DNA of 64,000 nucleotides from Scandinavium manionii (lineage in GTDB: Bacteria; Pseudomonadota; Gammaproteobacteria; Enterobacterales; Enterobacteriaceae): contig NZ_JALIGC010000035.1 in NCBI RefSeq assembly GCF_024764775.1, forward strand, positions 124,001 to 188,000. The letters are read 5' to 3'. How positions within the stretch are numbered: the first letter of the stretch is position 1; each line of letters begins with the position of its first letter. The notes below the pieces were generated by a model. The model was not told the origin of the DNA. It saw nothing but the letters and a program-made list of their open reading frames with translations, and made no database searches. This document shows, piece by piece, positions 25,314 to 33,066 of the stretch. The translations under genes were made by a program, and so were the position numbers.

Positions 25314-25889
25314 TTATGAGCCTGAATGATTCAGTCGCACGACGAGGTAAATGCAGGGTTGATCGGTTTCGTTCACAAAGCGGCAGTCGTTCGGTGGCCC
25401 GAGTTCCAGACAGTCACCGGCCTGCATCGCATGCCGAGTGTCGCCTTCGATGAACAGCAGTTCTCCCTGCTGCAGCCAAATCAGTTGACGCGCCAGGGCA
25501 TACGACGATGCGGGCATCGGGATATCGCTGCCCGCAGGCAGTTCGACCTGCACTAAATCGATGGGTAAATCACTGCGCGGAGAGACGTGGCGGCGTAAAT
25601 AATGGCTTTGCGGATCGCGCCACACCGGCTGATGGGCAAGGCGCAGGAGCTTGCCTTCCTGCATTTCCGCCCTGGCAATAAGAGTGGACATGCTTATCCC
25701 AAACGCACCGGAAAGCCGCCCGAGCATGGTCGCCGTCGGGCTGCTGTCACCGCGTTCGATCTTGTGGATCATCGCCCGCGACGCACCGGCCCGTTCTGCC
25801 AGCTCGCTCAGCGACCAGCCCCGGGATTCGCGCTCAATGCGAATACGCGCGCTGATGCGCTGGTTGAGATTGTCTTCAATAGTATTCAT
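25314..25889 (-). CDS. XRE-family regulator with C-terminal cupin domain
   Basis: 191 residues. An HTH_3 domain (about 11-70, RISARIRIERESRGWSLSEL and AGASRAMIHKIERGDSSPT) is fused to a cupin (about 110-188, QLIWLQQGELLFIEGDTRHAMQAGDCLELG). Proteins of this form (SutR/YdcN-like architecture) sense small molecules and repress neighbouring genes. It is not a close match to E. coli SutR. It is divergent from mnaT-ydcZ, and the 119-base gap contains three copies of ACTATAGT, so control of mnaT and itself is likely. Confidence 0.88.
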   Translation of the reverse strand: MNTIEDNLNQRISARIRIERESRGWSLSELAERAGASRAMIHKIERGDSSPTATMLGRLSGAFGISMSTLIARAEMQEGKLLRLAHQPVWRDPQSHYLRRHVSPRSDLPIDLVQVELPAGSDIPMPASSYALARQLIWLQQGELLFIEGDTRHAMQAGDCLELGPPNDCRFVNETDQPCIYLVVRLNHSGS

Positions 25890-25897
25890 GGCGTAAT

Positions 25898-25991
25898 ACT
25901 ATAGTGCATTTCTGCGGTTTTCTACCCACAGCCTCACCGCCCTCTTGTCAAACCGAACAGAACTATAGTATCTATACCGTACTACTATAGT
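25898..25991. promoter_or_regulatory. Three ACTATAGT palindromes, candidate operators of the XRE-cupin regulator
   Basis: The 8-base palindrome ACTATAGT occurs at 25898-25905, 25962-25969 and 25984-25991. The last two are 22 bases apart (two helical turns), just before mnaT; the first sits 9 bases before the regulator's start codon. A further half-like TCTATAC lies between the last two. This is a typical autoregulated divergent operator layout. Confidence 0.65.
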
Positions 25992-26008
25992 GAACACTGA
26001 GGCCAGCC

Positions 26009-26527
26009 ATGAACATTCGTTACGCGAGCATTGAAGACTGCGCGGCGATCGCGGAAATTTATAATCACGCGGTGCTGCACACCGCCGCCATCTGGAACGA
26101 TCAAACCGTTGATACCGATAACCGCATCGCGTGGTACGAAGCCCGCCAGATTGCGGGTTATCCGGTGCTGGTTAGCGAAGAAAACGGCGCTGTGACTGGC
26201 TACGCCTCTTTTGGTGACTGGCGCGCATTCGATGGTTTTCGTCATACCGTCGAGCACTCCGTTTACGTTCACCCCCAGCATCAGGGTAAAGGCCTCGGCC
26301 GTGCGCTGCTGACTCAGTTAATTTCTGAGGCCAGACACATCGGTAAACACGTCATGGTGGCGGGCATTGAGTCGCAGAATCAGGCATCGCTGAAGCTGCA
26401 CGAAACGCTCGGTTTCGTTACCACCGCGCAAATGGCACAGGTCGGGACCAAGTTCGGGCGCTGGCTCGATCTGACGTTTATGCAGTTACAGCTCGACGAT
26501 CGCCAGGATCCGGACGCCCGCGGATGA
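26009..26527 (+). CDS. mnaT: L-amino acid N-acyltransferase MnaT (MddA/YncA)
   Basis: 172 residues, GNAT fold. NIRYASIEDCAAIAEIYNHAV, TAAIWNDQTVDTDNRIAWYEAR, the acetyl-CoA loop HPQHQGKGLGRALL and ESQNQASLKLHETLGF match MnaT/MddA. The family acetylates methionine sulfone, methionine sulfoximine and similar amino acids, giving resistance to these inhibitors. Its stop overlaps the ydcZ start (ATGA). It lies next to the ACTATAGT operator cluster. Confidence 0.94.
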   Translation: MNIRYASIEDCAAIAEIYNHAVLHTAAIWNDQTVDTDNRIAWYEARQIAGYPVLVSEENGAVTGYASFGDWRAFDGFRHTVEHSVYVHPQHQGKGLGRALLTQLISEARHIGKHVMVAGIESQNQASLKLHETLGFVTTAQMAQVGTKFGRWLDLTFMQLQLDDRQDPDARG

Positions 26528-26973
26528 ACCAGTCGCTGACCCTCACCTTTCTGATTGCCGCCGGTATCGGTCTGGTTATCCAGAACACGCTGATGGTACG
26601 CATCACCCAATCGGCATCGACTATCCTCATTGCCATGTTGCTCAATTCGCTTGTCGGTATTGTGTTGTTTGTGTCGATTCTGCTGATTAAACACGGGCTG
26701 GGCGGCTTTCAGGAACTGGCCTCGAGCGTCAAATGGTGGACGTTAATCCCCGGCCTGCTGGGCTCATTTTTCGTCTTTGCCAGCATCAGCGGCTATCAAT
26801 ACGTGGGCGCGGCAACGACGATCGCGGTGCTGGTCGCCAGCCAGTTAATTGGCGGGTTAGCAATGGATATTCTGCGCCAGCAGGGCATTCCGTGGCGCGC
26901 GTTGGTCGGCCCGGTTTGCGGCGCGGTGATGCTGGTCGTCGGCGCATGGCTGGTGGCCAGGCGATCGTTCTGA
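26524..26973 (+). CDS. ydcZ: YdcZ, DMT-superfamily inner-membrane protein
   Basis: 149 residues, about five hydrophobic helices (for example FLIAAGIGLVIQNTLMV, ILIAMLLNSLVGIVLFVSILL, AVMLVVGAWLVARR). This is the DUF606/DMT_YdcZ family. It is translationally coupled to mnaT and may export the acetylated product (inference). It marks the left border of the type VI island. Confidence 0.93.
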   Translation: MNQSLTLTFLIAAGIGLVIQNTLMVRITQSASTILIAMLLNSLVGIVLFVSILLIKHGLGGFQELASSVKWWTLIPGLLGSFFVFASISGYQYVGAATTIAVLVASQLIGGLAMDILRQQGIPWRALVGPVCGAVMLVVGAWLVARRSF

Positions 26974-27067
26974 GCGTTCTTTACCATTCACCCAGTTTTA
27001 CTCTTCAACAATGATTAGGCAAACAGAGGAATCCGTATGGGCTCCTCTGCGTTTCCTCGCGGCGTTT

Positions 27068-27640
27068 TTATCCAAAGAGTTTCTTAAAATCCTCTTTAGA
27101 TAAAAAATGGTCAAGGTATTGCTCAACAAATATACGATTAAGATTATCCGGGACATCAAATTCCGCATCAGGCTCTCCGGTTCCACTTTTAATGACTTTC
27201 ACACCGAAAACTGGGACCGGGTTCGCTTCAGAACCATAAGAGGGATCACTCCACTGCGCCTTGTTGGCGCGAACTAAGAAATTTCCACCGGAATAAATCA
27301 CATCATTTCTGGTTCTATTATTATCATAATGATACTCACCTCGAAAATCATAACCATCAAAAGTAATCAATGCCATATGTTTATGATGTTCCTGTGAGTA
27401 AAACATTATCTGGAAAAAACATTTTGAATTATTACCACGCGTTAATTTAGGGTTGTAACTGTCCCAAATTTCTGTAGATTTTGCAGGAATAAAAACCTCA
27501 ATAAGTTTAGATTCAACAATATATTCAGTAACCTCATTTTGTGTTACCTGATTTCCTCTAAAGAAAAAGAAATTAACTACTACGAGAATCAATGGGATGC
27601 CAATAAACATACCAAAAGTATAACCTAATCCTCTAATCAT
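27068..27640 (-). CDS. Immunity-like membrane-anchored protein, distal copy
   Basis: 190 residues. One N-terminal membrane helix (about 4-28, LGYTFGMFIGIPLILVVVNF) is followed by a soluble domain ending DHFLSKEDFKKLFG. It is a paralogue of the gene at 27756-28328: the N-terminal 45 and C-terminal 75 residues are almost identical, while residues about 46-110 differ (IPAKSTEIWDSYNPKLTRGN). No catalytic motif is seen. Position after a VgrG-linked effector suggests an immunity protein, here perhaps against a related effector. The sequence is AT-rich compared with flanking core genes. Confidence 0.78.
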   Translation of the reverse strand: MIRGLGYTFGMFIGIPLILVVVNFFFFRGNQVTQNEVTEYIVESKLIEVFIPAKSTEIWDSYNPKLTRGNNSKCFFQIMFYSQEHHKHMALITFDGYDFRGEYHYDNNRTRNDVIYSGGNFLVRANKAQWSDPSYGSEANPVPVFGVKVIKSGTGEPDAEFDVPDNLNRIFVEQYLDHFLSKEDFKKLFG

Positions 27641-27650
27641 TACTTTTTCC

Positions 27651-27701
27651 TTATTTAAGCATGGGAATTATTTTGATATGATTTTCATCATTCTGGTCTT
27701 T
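27651..27701 (-). pseudogene. Remnant of the effector 3' end between the two immunity-like genes
   Basis: On the minus strand the 17 codons encode KDQNDENHIKIIPMLK and a stop. They differ from the intact effector tail only by Ser to Pro. The distance from the stop to the following immunity start (11 bases between stop end and start) is identical in both copies. This shows that the duplication included the effector end, or that an earlier effector was lost here. Confidence 0.8.
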
Positions 27702-27755
27702 CTTAGGCAAACAGAGGAATCCGTATGGGCTCCACTGCGTTTCCTCTCGGTGTTT

Positions 27756-28328
27756 TTATCCAAAGAGTTTCTTAAAATCCTCTTTAGATAAAAAATGGTC
27801 AAGGTATTGCTCAACAAATATACGATTAAGATTATCCGGGACATCAAATTCCGCATCAGGCTCTCCGGTTCCACTTTTAATGACTTTCACACCGAAAACT
27901 GGGACCGGGTTCGCTTCAGAACCATAAGAGGGATCACTCCACTGCGCCTTGTTAGCGCGAACTAAGAAACTTCCACCATAATAAATTATGGTATTTCTAA
28001 GATCATTGTTATCATGATTGTATTTTCCACGAAAATCATAACCATCGAAAGTAATCAACATCATATATTTATGATGCTCTTGCGAATAAAATATGATTCG
28101 ATAGATACTTTTTACATTATCACCCTGAGTTAATTTGGGATAGTAGCCTTCTGAAATGCGTGTAACCCCTCCAGGAACGACAACTTCAATAAGTTTTGAC
28201 TCTTCAATATATTCAGTAACCTCATTTTGAGTTACCTGATTACCACGAAAGAACAAAAAATTCACTATTATGAGTAAAATAGGGATGCCAATAAACATAC
28301 CAAAAGTATAACCTAACCCCCTAATCAT
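27756..28328 (-). CDS. Immunity-like membrane-anchored protein, effector-proximal copy
   Basis: 190 residues with the same architecture as the distal copy: an N-terminal helix (LGYTFGMFIGIPILLIIVNF) and a soluble domain. The variable middle reads VPGGVTRISEGYYPKLTQGD. It starts 10 bases after the stop of the effector candidate, the usual position of a cognate immunity gene. A single anchor helix suits protection against a membrane- or periplasm-acting toxin. The function is inferred from context only. Confidence 0.8.
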   Translation of the reverse strand: MIRGLGYTFGMFIGIPILLIIVNFLFFRGNQVTQNEVTEYIEESKLIEVVVPGGVTRISEGYYPKLTQGDNVKSIYRIIFYSQEHHKYMMLITFDGYDFRGKYNHDNNDLRNTIIYYGGSFLVRANKAQWSDPSYGSEANPVPVFGVKVIKSGTGEPDAEFDVPDNLNRIFVEQYLDHFLSKEDFKKLFG

Positions 28329-28338
28329 TACTTTTTCC

Positions 28339-29460
28339 TTATTTAAGCATGGAAATTATTTTGATATGATTTTCATCGTTCTGGTCTTTCCTATCTAATG
28401 AGTCCCTAGCATCTCTACTTTCTTTTTCATAATAGCGCTCACCCCTATTAGACACTTGATCTACCACAAAACCACACAACGCACCGACTATCCCTTTTTT
28501 AAATTCAGCACGAAACTCATTCCAGGAAAAAACTTTCCCATTACTGACTAACCAATCTAACATCTTATTAGCCTGTGCTGTGGTTAAAATCCCTTTCCCC
28601 TCCGCGTAGATGGCGACATTTAAAATCATCATCCCACCGTTGCGGATTAAACTATGCTTAACTGCTGCCTCTGCTGCAGTACTCACTGCGTGATCTTGCA
28701 ACGCTTTTCCCGCCTCGCCGAAAATGTTAGCACTCTGGTTGGAAAGACCTTTGTCTGTCATTGTGCTATAGATTTCCATCCCTGAGGCAATAGTTACGCC
28801 AATAGGTTTCCCGAAGCCAAAAGCTAAAACGCCTGTAATAAATTTACTTGTCCACTGAAGCCAAACTTCTTTGTTGTTAGCGCTGGATATTAATCTTGCA
28901 GCCTGTGAAGCCAGTGGGTCACTAATAATAATATTCAGTCTGCCGCCGACTGGGCACATTAAATATGAATGATTGAGCAGTGCATATTGTTTTTCAAATA
29001 AAACCGTATTGTGGAAATACTTCCATTGTGCATCGAAAACCTTGTCACATTCATGACTTAGCTTATAAACAGCATAGATTGTGGATGCTATACCGCCCAC
29101 AGCAGCGGCTGAGCCAACAACAACAGCGGATGTCACAGTCGCAACCCCGGCTATTGCGGCAACAATGGGGCCCGACACAGGAGCGGTAACCACCACGACT
29201 ATAACAACTGCCACAATCGCAATGCCTGCAAAAAATGCAGCCAGTCCGCCCCACACTTTTTTCGGCATTTTGCATTTAAAACAATCGTCTAGTTTTTTAT
29301 CCAGAATATTTAACAATGGCGCAGGAACAACAGTGTTTATCGTAATGCCTGCAGTTTTCACGAGTACTTTATCCGGATGCAAGCCTAATTTTCTGGGGGA
29401 TGACACGGTCATGTTGCTGCAAATAATATTAACCCCCTGGCGAACAAATGATTGAGCCAT
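28339..29460 (-). CDS. Candidate type VI effector with PAAR-like N-terminus and membrane helices
   Basis: 373 residues. The N-terminus (QSFVRQGVNIICSNMTVSSP, residues 3-22, then KLGLHPDKVLV) resembles PAAR-like (DUF4280-type) caps, with further cysteines in DDCFKCKMPKK (58-68) and MCPVGGRLNI (168-177). Two long hydrophobic segments follow at about 72-100 and 100-132, and a third at about 205-228. The C-terminus is charged (ERYYEKESRDARDSLDRKDQ). The ATG at 29460 overlaps the upstream stop by one base (TAATG); the frame also opens 8 codons earlier. Gene order vgrG, unknown, this gene, immunity supports an effector. Pore formation is plausible but unproven. Confidence 0.72.
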   Translation of the reverse strand: MAQSFVRQGVNIICSNMTVSSPRKLGLHPDKVLVKTAGITINTVVPAPLLNILDKKLDDCFKCKMPKKVWGGLAAFFAGIAIVAVVIVVVVTAPVSGPIVAAIAGVATVTSAVVVGSAAAVGGIASTIYAVYKLSHECDKVFDAQWKYFHNTVLFEKQYALLNHSYLMCPVGGRLNIIISDPLASQAARLISSANNKEVWLQWTSKFITGVLAFGFGKPIGVTIASGMEIYSTMTDKGLSNQSANIFGEAGKALQDHAVSTAAEAAVKHSLIRNGGMMILNVAIYAEGKGILTTAQANKMLDWLVSNGKVFSWNEFRAEFKKGIVGALCGFVVDQVSNRGERYYEKESRDARDSLDRKDQNDENHIKIISMLK

Positions 29461-30338
29461 TAGACCTTCCTCCGAATTCGGCAACTAATATCCAGTTCAA
29501 GATTACTCTCTACTCGCTCTCGCATTCGGACATCTGCATATTCCAAATATTTACCGAGTGTATTAAATTCAATCTGAGAATCATATTCCACAGAGTAAAT
29601 TGAAAACTGATAATCAAGAGATGGCTTGTATTTTTGGTTATATTGCCGTTCTATTTCATCTACATCAATAAAGCCAGTTGGTTTTCCCGTTTTGCGCACC
29701 ACAACGCTCTCAGGTGATTCCTGTATGATCTGCTGCGTTACAGTTAATGGCGTCACCACCTTTTCAAAAAGCTGCGAATTAAATTCCATCAACACGTCAC
29801 GCTCAAAATTTTGCGTTCGAACTAAAAAACGATCAAAAAAAGTGGTAAAGAATATTTGAGTGTCCAGATTAGACACTAACTGTTCATGGGAAAGAATTTG
29901 CTCATCGAAGGCTGAAATGAAATTAATAACATGCTGTTTTACTTCTTCGGCGCGAATAAACTCATTCTTTTTGAGAAACTCTTTTTTATACTCTTGCCAT
30001 TCAATAATGATATGTTGATGATTCATTATGCTCACAGGCTTTCCTGTCGAGGGATGAATCCACACAGCAACATTACTTTTTAACCTGTCGATTTCTTTCA
30101 CTACATCTAATAACGGCTGATGTGCATCAGGAGATATCTTTGAAATATAATCATCAACATGCACGAAATACAACAGAGGTTCATTTTCACTATGTGTTAT
30201 AGTATAATCCGTTTTAACCTGAGTGCTGTTAACAGGGATGTCATTAAGTTTTATTGCAATCTCTTGCTCAACCCTATATTTTGTAATGCGCGGCAGTGAA
30301 TCATTCGTTTTTATCACGCCATCACTATTTTCGTTCAT
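29460..30338 (-). CDS. Unrecognised 292-aa protein between vgrG and effector, adaptor position
   Basis: 292 residues, no signal peptide or membrane helix. It is rich in Asn, Glu, Ile and Val; I recognise no family. It has an N-terminal mixed beta region (RITKYRVEQEIAIKLNDIPV), EPLLYFVHVDDYISKISPDAH, and a helical middle (EWQEYKKEFLKKNEFIRAEEVKQ). The ATG at 30338 (MNENSDG) was chosen over a TTG at 30350, which sits directly against the GGGA. It begins 39 bases after vgrG and is coupled to the effector gene. T6SS clusters usually place an effector-loading adaptor (DUF4123, DUF1795, DUF2169) exactly here, but this sequence does not look like any of them. Confidence 0.75.
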   Translation of the reverse strand: MNENSDGVIKTNDSLPRITKYRVEQEIAIKLNDIPVNSTQVKTDYTITHSENEPLLYFVHVDDYISKISPDAHQPLLDVVKEIDRLKSNVAVWIHPSTGKPVSIMNHQHIIIEWQEYKKEFLKKNEFIRAEEVKQHVINFISAFDEQILSHEQLVSNLDTQIFFTTFFDRFLVRTQNFERDVLMEFNSQLFEKVVTPLTVTQQIIQESPESVVVRKTGKPTGFIDVDEIERQYNQKYKPSLDYQFSIYSVEYDSQIEFNTLGKYLEYADVRMRERVESNLELDISCRIRRKV

Positions 30339-30377
30339 TTTCTTAACCAATCCCTTGTTGAATTAACGAAATCACTG

Positions 30378-32264
30378 TTAGTTGATTTGTACTTCGGAAC
30401 CATCAATGTCAACAATTCCGCCTCCAGTAATCTTAATTGTTGCCCCACTAATTTCAATCTGACCACTCGCTCTCATTGCAATAGATGCAGCGCCCACTTT
30501 TAAATCAATAGATTCATTCATTAATTCTATGCTGGCTCCCCCACGTATAATTTTACAGGAGTCTGATTTAACTGTTAGCGTATAACTCCCATCGACGGTA
30601 ACATCTTCGCCTCCACCAATTGTAATCGTTTCATTACCAGTGATATTCTCTATTCTGTTTTCTTTCACAGTCAGTGTCTGATCTTTATCCACCGTGATAT
30701 TCTGAAATCCTCCAATTGTTTCTGTATCGTTGTTGGCTATTGTCATCGTACGATCATGTAATATTTTGGTGTTCATATCTTTCTGGGCATGGATAAACAC
30801 CTCCTGCTTGCCCTTTTCATCTTCAAAACGCAGTTCGTTAAATCCAGCGCCTTTGTGGGTCTGGGAGCGCAGGCTCATCTGGGTTTTGGTTCCGGGTAGG
30901 CCACCCGGCGGCAAATTATTGACATGGTAAGTTCGCCCGATGACCACCGGCTGGTCGGGGTCACCGTTCAGAAATTCAATAATAACTTCATGGCCGATGC
31001 GCGGAATGGCCAGGCTTCCCCAGCCTTTTCCCGCCCAGGGCTGGGAGACCCGTATCCAACACGAGCTGCTGTCATCGGTTTTTCCTGACCGGTCCCAGAG
31101 AAAACGAACCCGAACACGACCATACGCATCGCAGTAAATCTCTTCACCTGGGGGCCCTGTGACAATGGCAATTTGCGCCCCATCGATACGCGGTTTATCC
31201 GTCAGTAGAGGGCGCCAGGTCTGGTTGCGGGGAATAAAGGTGAATTGATTGACCAGCGTGGTTCCCGCCTCACCGGCTTCTTCTTCCAGTGCCTGCGGCT
31301 GGTGGCCGGTGTGGGTAATACGGGTTATCTGCCAGCGAGTGTTCATCTCCTCGCGGGGATGGTCAGTCAGCGTAAAATCCGTACCCGGCTGTAGGGCGGC
31401 GTAATTAGAAGCCCCGTCTCCCTGATGGGCGGTATTACGCAGCGCTTCCACCCGCCAGCGGGAAAAGCGTTTCCCGGAGTCATCTTTATAGCGCCCCGGA
31501 TAATCGTAATGAAAATAGCGCTGGTTTTGATGCTGCATATCCCGCGCGTGATCGCGGTAAACCGCATCCCAAGGGGGATTTTTAAAGGTGTAATCCCCTA
31601 ACAGGACGTCTGTCGGACGCAGACTTTCACGCCGACGCAGCGTCGTGATACAGGGCTTCTGAGCCGGGGCGGTGTTGTAGGGTAAAACGGGGCCGGCATT
31701 CTGGCCACCACAGTGGTCAGCGAAGACCAGCGTGTGCCTGTCACCGTCATGTTCAAAGAAGTAAAAGATACCTTCCTCGGCAAACATGCGTTCAATGAAT
31801 GTTAAATCGTCCTCCTGATACTGGACGCAGAACTCACGGACGGCATGTTCATAGCGCAGCGAATAGGCGTAATTACTGATACCATGCTCACCCAGCAGCG
31901 TTTCAACGATAGTTTGCAGATTTTGTTGCTGAAAAATCCGTGAATTACGCCTCAGACTGGCCCGCCAGAGCGCTGGACGAACCGAAAGTGAATAGCGGGT
32001 GCGGCGAAAACCGGTGTCGCCCTGCTCCATCGACACCACAATGCCGTTAACAACACGTTGTATGACAGCATCACGCCAAACCGTCAGCGTAATATCTTTG
32101 TCCAAGACTGTACCAAAATCGACAGCAGGTATCGCGCTGGCGAGCTCCAGTTCGAGGGAGAACAGGGCTGAATATTGTTCCTGTAAGGTAAAGCCCACGA
32201 CCGAAAAAGTCTCACCGGGTAACCCTTTTACATTCAGCGTAAAATACAATCCATTATTTGTCAT
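30378..32264 (-). CDS. vgrG: Type VI secretion spike protein VgrG
   Basis: 628 residues. The gp27-like part contains TLQEQYSALFSLELELASAIP, FCVQYQEDDLTFIERMFAEEGI and YYFFEHD-like text; the gp5-OB part contains GEEIYCDAYGRVRVRFLWDR and WIRVSQPWAGKGWGSLAIPRIGHEVIIEFLNGDPDQPVVIGRTYH. The C-terminal beta-helix has repeats such as DRTMTIANNDTETIGGFQNI and NETITIGGGEDVTVDGSYTL, ending GGGIVDIDGSEVQIN, with no extra effector domain. It forms the trimeric needle tip, carrying cargo encoded downstream. No other T6SS structural gene is in the window, so it is an orphan or auxiliary vgrG. Confidence 0.96.
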   Translation of the reverse strand: MTNNGLYFTLNVKGLPGETFSVVGFTLQEQYSALFSLELELASAIPAVDFGTVLDKDITLTVWRDAVIQRVVNGIVVSMEQGDTGFRRTRYSLSVRPALWRASLRRNSRIFQQQNLQTIVETLLGEHGISNYAYSLRYEHAVREFCVQYQEDDLTFIERMFAEEGIFYFFEHDGDRHTLVFADHCGGQNAGPVLPYNTAPAQKPCITTLRRRESLRPTDVLLGDYTFKNPPWDAVYRDHARDMQHQNQRYFHYDYPGRYKDDSGKRFSRWRVEALRNTAHQGDGASNYAALQPGTDFTLTDHPREEMNTRWQITRITHTGHQPQALEEEAGEAGTTLVNQFTFIPRNQTWRPLLTDKPRIDGAQIAIVTGPPGEEIYCDAYGRVRVRFLWDRSGKTDDSSSCWIRVSQPWAGKGWGSLAIPRIGHEVIIEFLNGDPDQPVVIGRTYHVNNLPPGGLPGTKTQMSLRSQTHKGAGFNELRFEDEKGKQEVFIHAQKDMNTKILHDRTMTIANNDTETIGGFQNITVDKDQTLTVKENRIENITGNETITIGGGEDVTVDGSYTLTVKSDSCKIIRGGASIELMNESIDLKVGAASIAMRASGQIEISGATIKITGGGIVDIDGSEVQIN

Positions 32265-32823
32265 TGATATGATCCATAATTTCCTGCGCTATATTTCATC
32301 ATCCATAGACTGCTGCTCAGTAGAGAGAAATCATCACTTAAAGCATGGCAATATATTGAGTTTATATAGATTCAGAGTTAAATAGACAACTGCCGTGTCA
32401 TTTAACCACACGTTAAATGACGTACCATATCAAATAAAATAGCCAAATAGATTATAAACATTACCTAATCAGATAGATATCTTGCCTGGTGGTAACTTCA
32501 AAGTGCATTATACTGAGGGGATTATTCAGAAAATAACCCGACGTAAATCATCTCGCTGATTTTATTGTTATATTTTTACATGTGGATTGAGGTTTATAGC
32601 TAATTCATTAGACTTTGATTTATATCAATTCAGAATATATATAGCATTACGGAATTCAATGATTTTTAAGAGCGCGTCATATCACTTATTATTGACCCCA
32701 TCAATATAACGATAAGTTAATAGCCAACGCCAGTTTCAGGAAAATACCGTGTTCGTACTGGAAAGATTTTAAGTATGGGAATGGCATTCCCCCCATTACC
32801 GGGGAATGCCATAAAGCAAACAC
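32265..32823. other. AT-rich intergenic region at the right border of the type VI island
   Basis: 559 bases with many stop codons in all frames and no supported gene. Its base composition matches the island rather than the core genes. The vgrG promoter must lie here. At 32781-32812, ATGGCATTCCCC and GGGGAATGCCAT form a perfect 12-base stem with an 8-base loop directly after ydcY; it may end ydcY transcription, although the T-run is poor. Confidence 0.6.
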
Positions 32824-33057
32824 TCAAATAATCGTGCCACCTTTGGTGAGGCTTTCCTGCCGTGCGTCCTCTTCTTCCTTGTGATGACGGCCTTTGTGGG
32901 CGATTGCGGTGCGCAGGCGCTGCTGCTGGGTATAACGATCTTCCCGGCTTAGATCTGCGTCATCGCTCAACACAATCAGCAATTCATTCATGCCGATGAT
33001 AGAACCATCCTCAATGGCCGCGTCTACCTGGGTACTTACCTCATCCAAATGTGACAT
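32824..33057 (-). CDS. ydcY: YdcY, small conserved protein (DUF2526)
   Basis: 77 residues. MSHLDEVSTQVDAAIEDGSI, then LSDDADLSREDRYTQQQRLR and TAIAHKGRHHKEEEDARQES, match E. coli YdcY. It is a hydrophilic, acidic/basic patched protein of unknown role. In E. coli it is next to ydcZ; here the type VI island separates the two. It starts 9 bases after the stop of the peptide-binding protein gene and is probably cotranscribed with it. Confidence 0.93.
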   Translation of the reverse strand: MSHLDEVSTQVDAAIEDGSIIGMNELLIVLSDDADLSREDRYTQQQRLRTAIAHKGRHHKEEEDARQESLTKGGTII

Positions 33058-33066
33058 ATCTGCTCC

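Larger units (their letters stand above)
27015..28390 (-). repeat. Tandem direct duplication (688-base unit) carrying the immunity-like genes
   Basis: Unit B (27015-27702) and unit A (27703-28390) align with a constant 688-base offset. Each contains, on the minus strand, the coding sequence for the last residues of the effector (up to MLK-stop), an 11-base gap, a 190-codon gene and a 3' region with AAACAGAGGAATCCGTATGG. The 3' halves of the genes are nearly identical while the middles differ. The junction falls between the TTAGGC of unit A's 3' end and the effector-tail codons of unit B. Confidence 0.85.

Noticed and set aside
25314..25889. Naming the XRE-cupin gene sutR/ydcN
   Set aside because: The architecture is shared but the sequence beyond the HTH is not close to E. 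coli SutR and the locus differs.
26998..27874. Two similar 62-68 codon ORFs inside the immunity genes
   Set aside because: They are a shadow frame of the duplicated immunity 3' ends; similarity between them comes from the duplication itself.
27000..32823. Prophage origin of the vgrG region
   Set aside because: VgrG resembles phage gp27/gp5, but no capsid, tail, lysis or integrase genes are present and the cargo order is that of T6SS.
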